From contig JAGGDZ010000384.1 of the NCBI GenBank assembly GCA_024648655.1, positions 1 to 13,754 on the forward strand: DNA of 13,754 bases, given 5' to 3'. A program made the position numbers and the translations under genes. Under the pieces are notes generated by a model. That model was not told where the DNA came from and searched no databases. It saw only the letters and a list, made by a program, of their open reading frames with translations. Shown one piece after another: positions 5,764 through 12,761 of the stretch (position 1 is its first letter; each line of letters starts with the position of its first letter). The stretch comes from Chloroflexota bacterium. GTDB lineage: Bacteria; Chloroflexota; Dehalococcoidia; Lucifugimonadales; JADFKI01.

Positions 5764-6711
5764 ATGCTGAAATTCTTCCGACGGACGACTCAAGAAAACA
5801 AAGCCAAAACCGAACAAGCCGTCAAGCGCTCCCGCCAGACATTCTTCGGACAGATGACGGGGTTGTTTCGTCGCCAGCAGATTGACGACAGCCTCTGGGA
5901 CGAACTCGAAGAGCTGCTAATCACTGCCGATGTCGGGGTTGAAACGACCTTCAAACTGGTCGGGCACCTCCGCGACCATGTGCGCGACCGCCGCATCTCA
6001 GACCCGCAGGACGCGCTCGCCCTGCTCAAGGAAGAGATGCTCTATCTCGTTGACTTTGATGATGTGAATCAAGCGCTCGAAGTCGATGAGAAGCCGCTCA
6101 TAATTCTCATGGTCGGTGTCAATGGCGTCGGCAAGACCACCAGCATCGCCAAGCTCACCAAGCTCTACCAAGATGAAGGCAAGAGCGTTCTTATCGGCGC
6201 TGCCGATACCTTCCGCGCAGCCGCCATCGACCAGATTCAGGTCTGGGGCGACCGCCTCGAGGTCGATGTCATCGCACATCAGCAGGGCGCAGACCCCGGC
6301 GCCGTCGCCTTTGACACGCTGCAAGCCGCGCGCGCGCGCGATGTCGATGTCGTCATCATCGATACTGCGGGCCGCCTGCACACCAAGTTTAACCTCATGG
6401 AAGAGCTGAAGAAGATGCAGCGCGTCCTATCGCGACAGGGCGCCGACTCCCAGCGCGTGCTGCTCACCATTGACGCCACGACCGGGCAGAATGGACTCAT
6501 GCAAGCGCGCGCATTCACCGAGGCTGTTGACTGTGAAGGCGTCCTGCTCGCCAAGGTCGATAGCTCATCAAAGGGCGGCGTAGTCTTCGGCATCGGCGAC
6601 GAGCTAGACCTACCCGTCCTTTTCATCGGCACCGGCGAGCGACCCGAAGACCTTGCTCCCTTCGACCCGCAGGCGTTCGTGGAGAGCCTGTTTGGTGAGG
6701 AGCACCAGTAG
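5764..6711 (+). CDS. ftsY: Signal recognition particle receptor FtsY
   Basis: FtsY is the membrane-associated GTPase that receives SRP-ribosome complexes for co-translational membrane insertion. The protein has 315 aa: a short basic N-terminal region (1-30), the N-domain helical bundle (about 35-105) and the G domain (from about 110). The P-loop GVNGVGKT is at 118-125, DTFRAAA at 148-154, and DTAGR (G3) at 200-204. G4 is AKVD at 263-266, with Ala where Thr is usual. The closing GTGERPEDLAPFDP is at 289-302. The acidic A-domain of E. coli FtsY is absent, as in many bacteria. The ATG has no strong ribosome site; upstream pyrimidine/A-rich sequence follows the PPOX gene. Confidence 0.97.
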   Translation: MLKFFRRTTQENKAKTEQAVKRSRQTFFGQMTGLFRRQQIDDSLWDELEELLITADVGVETTFKLVGHLRDHVRDRRISDPQDALALLKEEMLYLVDFDDVNQALEVDEKPLIILMVGVNGVGKTTSIAKLTKLYQDEGKSVLIGAADTFRAAAIDQIQVWGDRLEVDVIAHQQGADPGAVAFDTLQAARARDVDVVIIDTAGRLHTKFNLMEELKKMQRVLSRQGADSQRVLLTIDATTGQNGLMQARAFTEAVDCEGVLLAKVDSSSKGGVVFGIGDELDLPVLFIGTGERPEDLAPFDPQAFVESLFGEEHQ

Positions 6712-6768
6712 GGGAGTGCAGCATACCCACTTTGACACAATGGCGCACAATATCTATCATCCAATTCA

Positions 6769-6950
6769 GTGACAGGTTCGGGAGCAGAGACGCCGAGCGA
6801 CTCTTTTGCGGCGAATACATCCGCAGTCTGCGGTAGGGCATTCAACCAGAGCGCCGAGTTATGGATGAATCTCCAGCAAATGTACGCTTTGGAGGTAGCG
6901 CGCGCGCCTCGGTCGATGTCAGCGCCATCAAACCGTTTGTAGAAGAACTC
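6769..6950 (+). pseudogene. Decayed HigA-type antitoxin remnant
   Basis: The stretch between ftsY and the TPR gene holds no intact gene, but frame 6769 onward reads FNQSAELWMNLQQMYALEVAR (6841-6903). This closely resembles the conserved C-terminal region of HigA/VapI-type antitoxins (typically SPEFWLNLQ..YDLE.A). After the GC-repeat at 6898-6906 the plausible continuation (ARASVDVSAIKPFVEEL) is in another frame, and upstream a GEYIRSLR segment, like the PGEYIREEL start of HigA, is in that same other frame before a TAG (6834-6836). The helix-turn-helix is missing. This fits a frameshifted, internally deleted antitoxin. No toxin gene is visible. The assignment is from motif memory and needs a search. 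Confidence 0.55.
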
Positions 6951-7012
6951 CCGATGACTGGACACATCTGCTCGAACCTCAAAGACTGGTGTAAGCGGAG
7001 CATGCCCAAGAC

Positions 7013-7040
7013 TTGACAGTTAGCGCAACCGCAACATAAA
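7013..7040 (+). promoter_or_regulatory. Predicted promoter for the TPR gene
   Basis: A perfect TTGACA (7013-7018), 16-bp spacer and CATAAA (7035-7040, 4/6) lie about 75 bp upstream of the ATG at 7116. A small dyad, CCGA-N5-TCGG (7059-7071), lies in the predicted leader. Confidence 0.5.
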
Positions 7041-7076
7041 CCAATAGGCACTGACTAACCGAATATATCGGCTACG

Positions 7077-7102
7077 GACATACCCACCAGACATACCCAC
7101 CA
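7077..7102. repeat. 13-bp exact tandem duplication next to the TPR gene ribosome site
   Basis: GACATACCCACCA is repeated exactly at 7077-7089 and 7090-7102. The second copy abuts the TAGGAGGC ribosome site (7103-7110). Confidence 0.9.
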
Positions 7103-7115
7103 TAGGAGGCACGAC

Positions 7116-8558
7116 ATGACCGCCACAGCCACAATCCGAGACCGCTATGGACTCACCCTGACCACCACATCCGCGTCAGCCGCCGAGCGCTATGTTGAAG
7201 GCGTTGATCTGCTCCTCGAGCAGTGTTACGGACCTGAGCAGGAGTTCCAGCAGGCGATAGAGGCAGACGAAGGCTTCGCTCTCGCGCACGCAGCGCTCTC
7301 CATGATGCAATTGTTCCGCGGAGCCGCCGCGGATGCCAAGGCAAGCGTCGCCCGTGCCCAGCAGCTCGTGAAGAGCGCCACCCGCCGCGAGCAGCAGCAC
7401 GTCGAAGCTATGGACCTTTTCATCAACGGACAGGGGCCCAGATCGCTCGCCGTCATCCTCGAGCACCTCGACGAGTTTCCGCGAGACGCCCTCATGATGC
7501 GCGTCTCGAATCGGCTCTACATGCTCGGATGCAGCGGCGCCGGCGTGAAGAACTTCCCCGATGAACTCTACGCTATGCTCACCAAGCTTGAGCCGAGCTA
7601 CGGCGACGACTGGGCGTTCCTTGGCCAGTACGCCTTCGCCCACCATGAGATAGGAAGACTCGACGAATCCCTGTCTCTGGCTGAACGGTCGCTTGCTGCG
7701 CGTCCCACCAGCGGCCACGCATCCCACTCCGTCGCCCACGTCTATTTCGAGAAAGGCAACGCCGTGGAAGGCGGTGATTTTCTCGGCAACTGGCTCAAAG
7801 GCTACGACAGCCGCGCGCCATTCCACATTCACCTGTCGTGGCACCAGGCGCTCTTCGAGTTGGCTCAGGGCAGGTACTCCGACGCCGTCAAACTCTACGA
7901 AGACGTCATCCGTCCGACCGTAGTGGAGAAGAGCGCGACATCGCTCATGGACAGCTCATCGCTGATGTGGCGGCTCAAGATATATGGCGGCTGCGATACG
8001 CCATTCTCGCCTCAGGAGATCGCAGAGCAGGCATCGCCCGCAGCGGCAACACCCGGACCAGCGTTCCGTGACGCCCATGCCGCGCTTGCGTTCGCCGCGA
8101 GCGGAGACGAAGACCGGCTGTCCAGCGTCAAGACCCGCCTGCGCGATCTCGCCGGACAGGGAGACGCGCTCGCAAAGGAAGTTACGTTGCCCCTCGTCAA
8201 GGGAATTAGCGCATTCGCCGGAGATCGCTACGACGACGCGGCGCGACACCTCGAACCCGTCTTCCCGCAGCTCGCCCGCATCGGCGGCAGCCACGCACAG
8301 CGCGAAGTCTTCGAGGACACCCTGTTGGAGTCATACATCCGCGCCGAGCAGTACGACAAGGCAGAAGATATGCTCCGGGTTCGTCTCAACCGCCGCTCCT
8401 CCGTGCGCGACAGCTACTGGCTCGCCCGTACAAAGGCAAGCTCCGGCGACGCTGACACAGCCCGCAACACGCTGAAGATGGTCGCCCAGGACTGGCAGGC
8501 CGCCGACCCGGATTCGCCGGAGATTAGGTCGCTGAACAGCCTGGTGAATGCGGGGTAG
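7116..8558 (+). CDS. TTC38-like tetratricopeptide repeat protein
   Basis: This is a 480-aa soluble, all-helical protein with no signal peptide or membrane segment. The ATG is preceded by AGGAGG at ideal spacing. The start (DRYGLTLTTTSASAAERYVEGVDLLL) and TPR-like helix pairs at about 44-72 and 166-198 resemble the family of human TTC38, as do HSVAHVYFEKG (204-214) and HLSWHQALFELAQGRYSDAVKLYEDVI (239-265). Length also fits. The biochemical role of this family is unknown; TPR folds usually mediate protein contacts, but conserved His-rich helices could mean something more. It stands alone with its own promoter and is bordered on both sides by decayed genes. The family call is from recognition of the motifs, not a search. 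Confidence 0.85.
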   Translation: MTATATIRDRYGLTLTTTSASAAERYVEGVDLLLEQCYGPEQEFQQAIEADEGFALAHAALSMMQLFRGAAADAKASVARAQQLVKSATRREQQHVEAMDLFINGQGPRSLAVILEHLDEFPRDALMMRVSNRLYMLGCSGAGVKNFPDELYAMLTKLEPSYGDDWAFLGQYAFAHHEIGRLDESLSLAERSLAARPTSGHASHSVAHVYFEKGNAVEGGDFLGNWLKGYDSRAPFHIHLSWHQALFELAQGRYSDAVKLYEDVIRPTVVEKSATSLMDSSSLMWRLKIYGGCDTPFSPQEIAEQASPAAATPGPAFRDAHAALAFAASGDEDRLSSVKTRLRDLAGQGDALAKEVTLPLVKGISAFAGDRYDDAARHLEPVFPQLARIGGSHAQREVFEDTLLESYIRAEQYDKAEDMLRVRLNRRSSVRDSYWLARTKASSGDADTARNTLKMVAQDWQAADPDSPEIRSLNSLVNAG

Positions 8559-8584
8559 GGCAGGTTCGGTAATCCCTTACTCCT

Positions 8585-8615
8585 TTATGGAGGGCAGGTT
8601 ATGGAGGGAAGGTTA
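8585..8615. repeat. 14-bp tandem duplication after the TPR gene
   Basis: TTATGGAGGGCAGG (8585-8598) is followed by TTATGGAGGGAAGG (8599-8612), one mismatch, and then TTA. A related GGGCAGGTT also lies right at the TPR gene stop (8559-8567). Confidence 0.85.
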
Positions 8616-8617
8616 GA

Positions 8618-8645
8618 GCCATCCCCTGCCTTCGTAGGGGATGGC
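8618..8645. terminator. Perfect 10-bp hairpin, terminator-like but without a T-tract
   Basis: GCCATCCCCT (8618-8627) pairs perfectly with AGGGGATGGC (8636-8645) around an 8-nt loop. No T-run follows on either strand. It could end the TPR transcript, be an intergenic palindrome, or mask the AGGGG ribosome site of the next ORF. Confidence 0.5.
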
Positions 8646-8646
8646 G

Positions 8647-8808
8647 GTGAAAATACGTCAGCCAGCCCATGTGCTGGCAGCCCTGCTCAACGCGCCGGAA
8701 GACGACGAACCCGAAACCGAATATGACCGTCAAGCCGAATTTAACCACGAAGGGCAACGCTTGGAAGACGTTCTCGCGTGGATAGACCGCAGTGTCGATG
8801 CCAGGTAA
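8647..8808 (+). CDS. Small hypothetical ORF, antitoxin-like composition
   Basis: This is a 53-aa frame from GTG at 8647 (AGGGG 6 nt upstream), with an alternative ATG at 8641. It begins VKIRQPAHVLAALLNAPEDD, followed by EPETEYDRQAEF and an acidic helical end. A short N-terminal strand plus a DDEPxT stretch is reminiscent of small RelB/Phd-like antitoxins, but no family is confirmed and no toxin partner follows. Its 3' end overlaps the helicase remnant, so it may itself be debris. Its ribosome site lies in the right arm of the 8618-8645 hairpin. Confidence that it is expressed is low. Confidence 0.4.
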   Translation: MKIRQPAHVLAALLNAPEDDEPETEYDRQAEFNHEGQRLEDVLAWIDRSVDAR

Positions 8809-9107
8809 TTCGTTGACCGATTTGGCGGCAGCACTCTATCACGACTATGCGCTCAACGGCTTTCAGAGTCAGAGATTTCAGCATGTTGTCGTGGATGAGG
8901 CGCAGGATGTATCCCCGTTGGAACTGGAACTTATGCGGATGCGCTCCACAAACGATAGCTTCACCATACTAGGCGACTTGCAACGAAGCCGACTTCGATC
9001 GCATGTTGCTGTATCTCGCCTGCACTCGCGCCCGCCACCATCTCGAAATCCACTGGCACGGCACGCGTTCTCCGATAGTCCCTGGCGTTGAGCGATTGGC
9101 ACGATAA
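8792..9107 (+). pseudogene. Internally deleted superfamily I (UvrD-like) helicase remnant
   Basis: Frame 8792-9091 reads SLTDLAAALYHDYALNG, then HVVVDEAQDVSPLELELM and FTILGDLQ. These are the Walker B motif II (DEAQD) and motif III region of UvrD/HelD-like helicases. About 10 codons later, in a different frame (8985-9107), comes MLLYLACTRARHHLEIHW. That is the classic C-terminal motif VI region (LLYVALTRAR), followed by a TAA at 9105. In intact enzymes several hundred residues separate these motifs, and the Walker A motif lies upstream; both are missing here. The gene therefore has lost its front and its middle and has a frameshift. It cannot encode a working ATPase. Confidence 0.75.
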
Positions 9108-9135
9108 TCCATACCATCTCAACCTCCGCACATAG

Positions 9136-9141
9136 TATAAT
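9136..9141 (+). promoter_or_regulatory. -10 box immediately upstream of the YYY gene (possible leaderless start)
   Basis: A perfect TATAAT ends 9 bp before the ATG at 9151. The expected start of transcription would be within a few bases of the ATG. No Shine-Dalgarno is present and no good -35 is seen. Confidence 0.45.
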
Positions 9142-9150
9142 TCCTCTATC

Positions 9151-11520
9151 ATGCTCGACGCCCTCCGATGGCTGATTACCGTAGAAATCATCGGGCTGGC
9201 GGCATTCCCGCTTGCCTTTTGGCTTCTCCCCAAACTTGCTGACAGGGGATTTACCCTCAGCAAACCGTTCGGCATTCTCCTCGTCTCGTACCTCTTCTGG
9301 GTTCTGGGGCTGGCGCATATCCCAACCATACAGCCGATTGCGATTGCGCTCGTGCTGCTAATGGCGGGCGTGTCCGCGTACATCGCCTACCGCAACCTCG
9401 ACGACCTCCGCGAGTTCGTCAAGCGCGAGTGGCGCACCCTTGTCATTGCTGAGGCGGTGTTCCTCTTATTCTTCATCGGCTGGACTCTCTTCCGTTCCTA
9501 CGACCCGTTCATCAATCATACCGAGCAACCGATGGACCTCGCGCTGCTGTCGGCGTCCATCAACTCGCAGGTAGGACACCCGGAAGACCCGTGGCTGCGC
9601 GGCGAATCGATCAGCTACTACTACTTCGGATACTGGATGATGGGCGCGCTCAGCCAGATTGCCGCCGTCCAGTCCAACATCTCCTACAACCTTGCGATGG
9701 CGCTGATTCCGGCAATGGCTGCAACGGGCATATTCGGCTTGCTCTTCAGTATGGTGCGTATGGATAAAGCCCGCCGGAATTATGCGATAGCCGCGGGCAT
9801 AGCCGCTGTGCTGTTTCTCGGCGTCGTCTCGAACCTTGAGGGAGCGTTGGAGTTCATGCGGCTGAGTGGCATGGGTTCGCAGGGCTTCTACGACTGGATC
9901 CGCATAGACGGTTTGCCAGGCCCCATCGATACGCCGGCGCAGAGTTGGACGCCGTCCGATTTCTGGTGGTGGTTCCATGCGAGTCGCGTCATTAACACTT
10001 TCGATGGCATGAACTACATCGACAATACGATACAGGAGTTCCCTTTCTTCAGCTTCCTGTTGGGCGATCTGCACCCGCATGTGATGTCCATCCCATTCGT
10101 CGTGCTCTTCATCGGAGTCGCGCTGAACTTCCATCGCCTGCGCCCGGACTTCTGGCGCAACTACCGCAGCGTGTATCCATACGCCATAGTGCTTGCAGCT
10201 GCGGTAGTTTTGGGCGGGTTGGGCTTCAATAATCTGTGGGACATGCCGACATTCGCCGCGCTGCTCATAGGCGTTCTCGCGCTCAAAGCCTACCGTGAGG
10301 GCAGCGACATCCGCGGGTCGTTCGCGCTCGCCCTCTTTCCCGTCGGCTTGGCGGTCATCGCGCTCGCCGCCCTGATGTACTCCCCATACCTGCTGGACAT
10401 AAACGCGGGTGTGAACGGCATCGGAGTGGTCATCACGCACACGCGCGCCGTCCATATGTTCATCGTATGGGGCTTGTTCCTCGCGGCGGTAGCGCCATTC
10501 TTGCTGACGACATTCTGGCAGACCACGATACAGCGAGATTGGGCGGCACAGGGATTCACGGCACTTGCGCTCGCGTTCGCCCCTTGGCTGCTGTGGGCGC
10601 TTGCCTACCTGCCCAGCGACGGCAGCATCGAAGAGGCAGTCGGGCGCTTTGTTGGCATTTTGCCCCTTACTGCGCTTGCAGCGATAGGTGTCTATAACGC
10701 GCTGTATCTGGCACGGCAAGAGAACGAGGGCGGCAGGCTGTTCGCAACCCTGCTCGCCGTGCTGGGCTTGGCGCTCATCATCGGCGCCGAGTTCCTGTTC
10801 ATCCGCGACTTCTTCAACAATCGCGGCAACACCGTCTTCAAGCTCTACTACCAAGCGTGGATACTGCTTGCGGCGGCGGCGGCTTTCGCCGTGTACTACT
10901 GGCTGAGTATTATCCGCAGTCTGACGGGATGGCGCACGGCATTCTCATACACTTGGGCGGTGGCTTTCGCTCTGCTGTTGCTATGCTCATTGTACTACCC
11001 GCTCGCAGCCGTAAAGACCAAGCCCGAAACTCCCAACGCAGGACGTACTCTCAACGGCTTGGCGTTCGTGCAGCAGTACAACCCCGCCGAATACGAAGCC
11101 ATAGAGTGGCTGAACGAGAACGCGCCCTCCGACTCTGCAATCGTCGAGGCGGTCGGCGAGTGGAGCGACTGGGGCATGATTTCCCGCAGCACGGGCTTGC
11201 CAACCATCGTTAACTGGCTTGGCCACCAGAAGCAGTGGCGTGGTGACTGGGAGAGGTTCGACGCCGACACGCCGGAAGCGTCGCGCGCGCTACGAGACCA
11301 GTATTTCAACGACAGAACAGCCGAAGTCGAGCGCATCTACACGACTCTCGACTCCGCTGAGGCGCAGCTCATCCTGTACAAGTATGACATCGAGTACGTG
11401 TACCTAGGCAGGCGCGAGCGCGAAAAGTACGGGATCGAAGGCATTCCTAAGTTCGACGCTATCGCCGATCTCGTTTTCGCCGACCCCAATGGCGAATCCC
11501 AGATATACCGCGTGCGATGA
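9151..11520 (+). CDS. Large polytopic membrane protein, Chlor_Arch_YYY / DUF2298 family
   Basis: This 789-aa, very hydrophobic integral membrane protein has many predicted transmembrane helices (first at about 5-27, then 40-56, 60-80, 97-113 and on to about 620) and a soluble C-terminal part (about 640-789). The signature TEQPMD (124-129) and SYYYFGYW (155-162, with YYY 156-158) place it in the DUF2298 family, named for Chloroflexi and archaea. The family is suspected to be GT-C-like glycosyltransferases using lipid-linked donors, which is inference. The DxHPH-like loop (LGDLHPHVMSIP) is also typical. The C-terminal domain contains a WSDWG segment and ends QIYRVR, as relatives do. It may be leaderless. 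It is convergent with the NHL gene; no glycan genes are adjacent. Confidence 0.9.
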   Translation: MLDALRWLITVEIIGLAAFPLAFWLLPKLADRGFTLSKPFGILLVSYLFWVLGLAHIPTIQPIAIALVLLMAGVSAYIAYRNLDDLREFVKREWRTLVIAEAVFLLFFIGWTLFRSYDPFINHTEQPMDLALLSASINSQVGHPEDPWLRGESISYYYFGYWMMGALSQIAAVQSNISYNLAMALIPAMAATGIFGLLFSMVRMDKARRNYAIAAGIAAVLFLGVVSNLEGALEFMRLSGMGSQGFYDWIRIDGLPGPIDTPAQSWTPSDFWWWFHASRVINTFDGMNYIDNTIQEFPFFSFLLGDLHPHVMSIPFVVLFIGVALNFHRLRPDFWRNYRSVYPYAIVLAAAVVLGGLGFNNLWDMPTFAALLIGVLALKAYREGSDIRGSFALALFPVGLAVIALAALMYSPYLLDINAGVNGIGVVITHTRAVHMFIVWGLFLAAVAPFLLTTFWQTTIQRDWAAQGFTALALAFAPWLLWALAYLPSDGSIEEAVGRFVGILPLTALAAIGVYNALYLARQENEGGRLFATLLAVLGLALIIGAEFLFIRDFFNNRGNTVFKLYYQAWILLAAAAAFAVYYWLSIIRSLTGWRTAFSYTWAVAFALLLLCSLYYPLAAVKTKPETPNAGRTLNGLAFVQQYNPAEYEAIEWLNENAPSDSAIVEAVGEWSDWGMISRSTGLPTIVNWLGHQKQWRGDWERFDADTPEASRALRDQYFNDRTAEVERIYTTLDSAEAQLILYKYDIEYVYLGRREREKYGIEGIPKFDAIADLVFADPNGESQIYRVR

Positions 11521-11543
11521 ATGTAGAATGGAAACGCAGGAAT

Positions 11544-11590
11544 GGGCAGAATTGGCGCTCAACCGATCCTGCCCACCCCGTAATCCTTTT
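11544..11590 (+). terminator. Imperfect hairpin after the YYY gene, probable weak terminator
   Basis: GGGCAG (11544-11549) pairs with CTGCCC (11569-11574). Inner AT and GG pairs (11551-11555 with 11563-11567) extend it past one mismatch around a 7-nt loop. A short T-run (CCTTTT, ending 11590) comes late, so strength is doubtful. Confidence 0.45.
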
Positions 11591-11598
11591 AGCTCCCG

Positions 11599-11642
11599 TT
11601 AGTTAGGCAATTTTTTAGTTAGGCAATTTTACTTAGGCAATT
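11599..11642. repeat. 16-bp tandem repeat, about 2.8 copies, at the NHL gene stop
   Basis: TTAGTTAGGCAATTTT occurs at 11599-11614 and 11615-11630, followed by a partial third copy (ACTTAGGCAATT, 11631-11642). The third copy contains the last codons and stop of the reverse-strand NHL gene, so the Ile-Ala-stop sequence recurs in each unit. Confidence 0.92.
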
Positions 11643-12559
11643 CGCGCGAACTTCTGCACCCTCGCGCCGTCCAAAGTCTCACCTACATAAAGGTCGCCGT
11701 TGGAGTCCATCGCTACGGCGTGCCCGGCAATAATGTCGCCCGGCGTCTCCGAACTCATGCCCCATCCGCCAAGCCACTGGCCCGTGGGTGTCATAATCTT
11801 CACGCCTGCCGGGTGCGACAGTGCGTTCGGGCTGGGCTGATCCGGTCCGAGTCCCTGGTGGAAGCCCAGATCAGTAACGAACATGTTGCCGTCGGGTCCC
11901 TGCACGATGTGGTCAGGCCTATGAACGCCGCCCCACTCGCTCAGATAATGCCCGTCCGGCGTGAACACCTGAATGCGGCTATTCTCCCTGTCCACCACAT
12001 AGATTAAGCCTTCGGAACTGACGCAGACGCCGTGCGGGATGCGGAACTGCCCCGGACCCTCGCCCGGCTCGCCCCATGACCTTATCCGCTCGCCGGTCGC
12101 CGTGTAGTGGTGTATCCGCGCGTTGCCGTAGCCGTCCGCGATGTACAGCGAGCCGTCCGCGGCGATCGCGATGTCCGTCGGCCTGTTGAACGGCTCCCCG
12201 CTGAACGCCTCCGGCACGTTGTCGGGATCGCCCAGCGTCATCAGCAGCTCACCTTCAGCCGTCCACTTCCGCACCGTATGGTCTCCTATATCGGTCGTGT
12301 ACACGCTGCCGTCCGGTCCTGCCTCGATGTGGTGCGCCGAGCCGAACTGCCCCTCGCCCCAGTGGTTGATGACATTGCCGTCCGTGTCCAGCACGATTAT
12401 CGGATGGTCGCTGCGGTTGTACACGAATATGCGATCCTGCCCGTCAACGGCAACGCCAACCGCGTGGTTCCACTCCCAGCCGTCCGGCAGGCTGCCCCAT
12501 CCGGGCACATGCTCATATACATACTTCCCATAACTGACTCTCAGACCCTTATCACCCAT
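11633..12559 (-). CDS. NHL-repeat beta-propeller protein
   Basis: This 308-aa protein is built of NHL-type repeats: about six blades with the pattern G.(A/I)...G.(I/L)Y(V/I).D....R(I)...T..G. Clear copies lie at about 31-66, 78-109, 126-163, 174-209 and 213-235, with the last near 268-300. Asp/Gly-rich turns such as VDGQDRIFVYNR and SSEGLIYVVDRENSRIQVF are diagnostic. No signal peptide is seen, so a cytoplasmic site is likely. NHL propellers mediate binding, and some relatives are lyase domains; no catalytic motif is visible, so function is unassigned. The start is supported by AAGGAGGG upstream and an extended -10 promoter beyond that. The stop codon lies in a tandem repeat. Confidence 0.88.
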   Translation of the reverse strand: MGDKGLRVSYGKYVYEHVPGWGSLPDGWEWNHAVGVAVDGQDRIFVYNRSDHPIIVLDTDGNVINHWGEGQFGSAHHIEAGPDGSVYTTDIGDHTVRKWTAEGELLMTLGDPDNVPEAFSGEPFNRPTDIAIAADGSLYIADGYGNARIHHYTATGERIRSWGEPGEGPGQFRIPHGVCVSSEGLIYVVDRENSRIQVFTPDGHYLSEWGGVHRPDHIVQGPDGNMFVTDLGFHQGLGPDQPSPNALSHPAGVKIMTPTGQWLGGWGMSSETPGDIIAGHAVAMDSNGDLYVGETLDGARVQKFARIA

Positions 12560-12576
12560 TGGAGCAACCCTCCTTA

Positions 12577-12594
12577 TCGCTTTCGTCGCTTTCG
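12577..12594. repeat. 9-bp tandem duplication upstream of the NHL gene
   Basis: TCGCTTTCG is repeated exactly at 12577-12585 and 12586-12594, in the predicted leader of the NHL transcript just before its ribosome site. Confidence 0.7.
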
Positions 12595-12635
12595 CGCCTT
12601 GTTAAACTGTCCAAAGCTAATTGTGAACGGGCAGA

Positions 12636-12644
12636 ATTATAGCA
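12636..12644 (-). promoter_or_regulatory. Extended -10 promoter for the NHL gene
   Basis: On the reverse strand the sequence reads TGCTATAAT, a perfect -10 with the TGn extension, which can act without a strong -35. No good -35 is seen. It predicts a leader of about 70 nt. Confidence 0.5.
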
Positions 12645-12761
12645 CGCTTTCGTGTTACGATGAGTCCCGCATTGTTTTGTGTTATTCTCCACACAATAGA
12701 TAAGCAGACAGACTAGCAAACGGACTGAATTACCGACAAAACAACAATGTGAGGTCTAAGA

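Noticed and set aside
9466..10854. Reverse-strand 462-codon open frame inside the YYY gene
   Set aside because: Its length is striking, but the product is rich in Arg, Glu and His with no recognisable domain. The forward frame has clear family motifs and membrane helices. Codon bias of the forward gene keeps the antisense frame open.
5181..12585. Shared 13-mer CTCCTTATCGCTT near 5183 and near 12570 as a dispersed repeat
   Set aside because: About one shared 13-mer is expected by chance in a window this long, and one copy is just the complement of a ribosome site region.
12107..12703. Plus-strand 198-codon frame antisense to the NHL gene
   Set aside because: The reverse strand carries regular NHL repeats with ribosome site and promoter. 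The plus frame is Arg/Val-rich and patternless.
12645..12761. Promoter for the Ldh_2 gene (TTGTTT at 12672)
   Set aside because: The best -10 partners match three or fewer positions at normal spacing, so no call is made.
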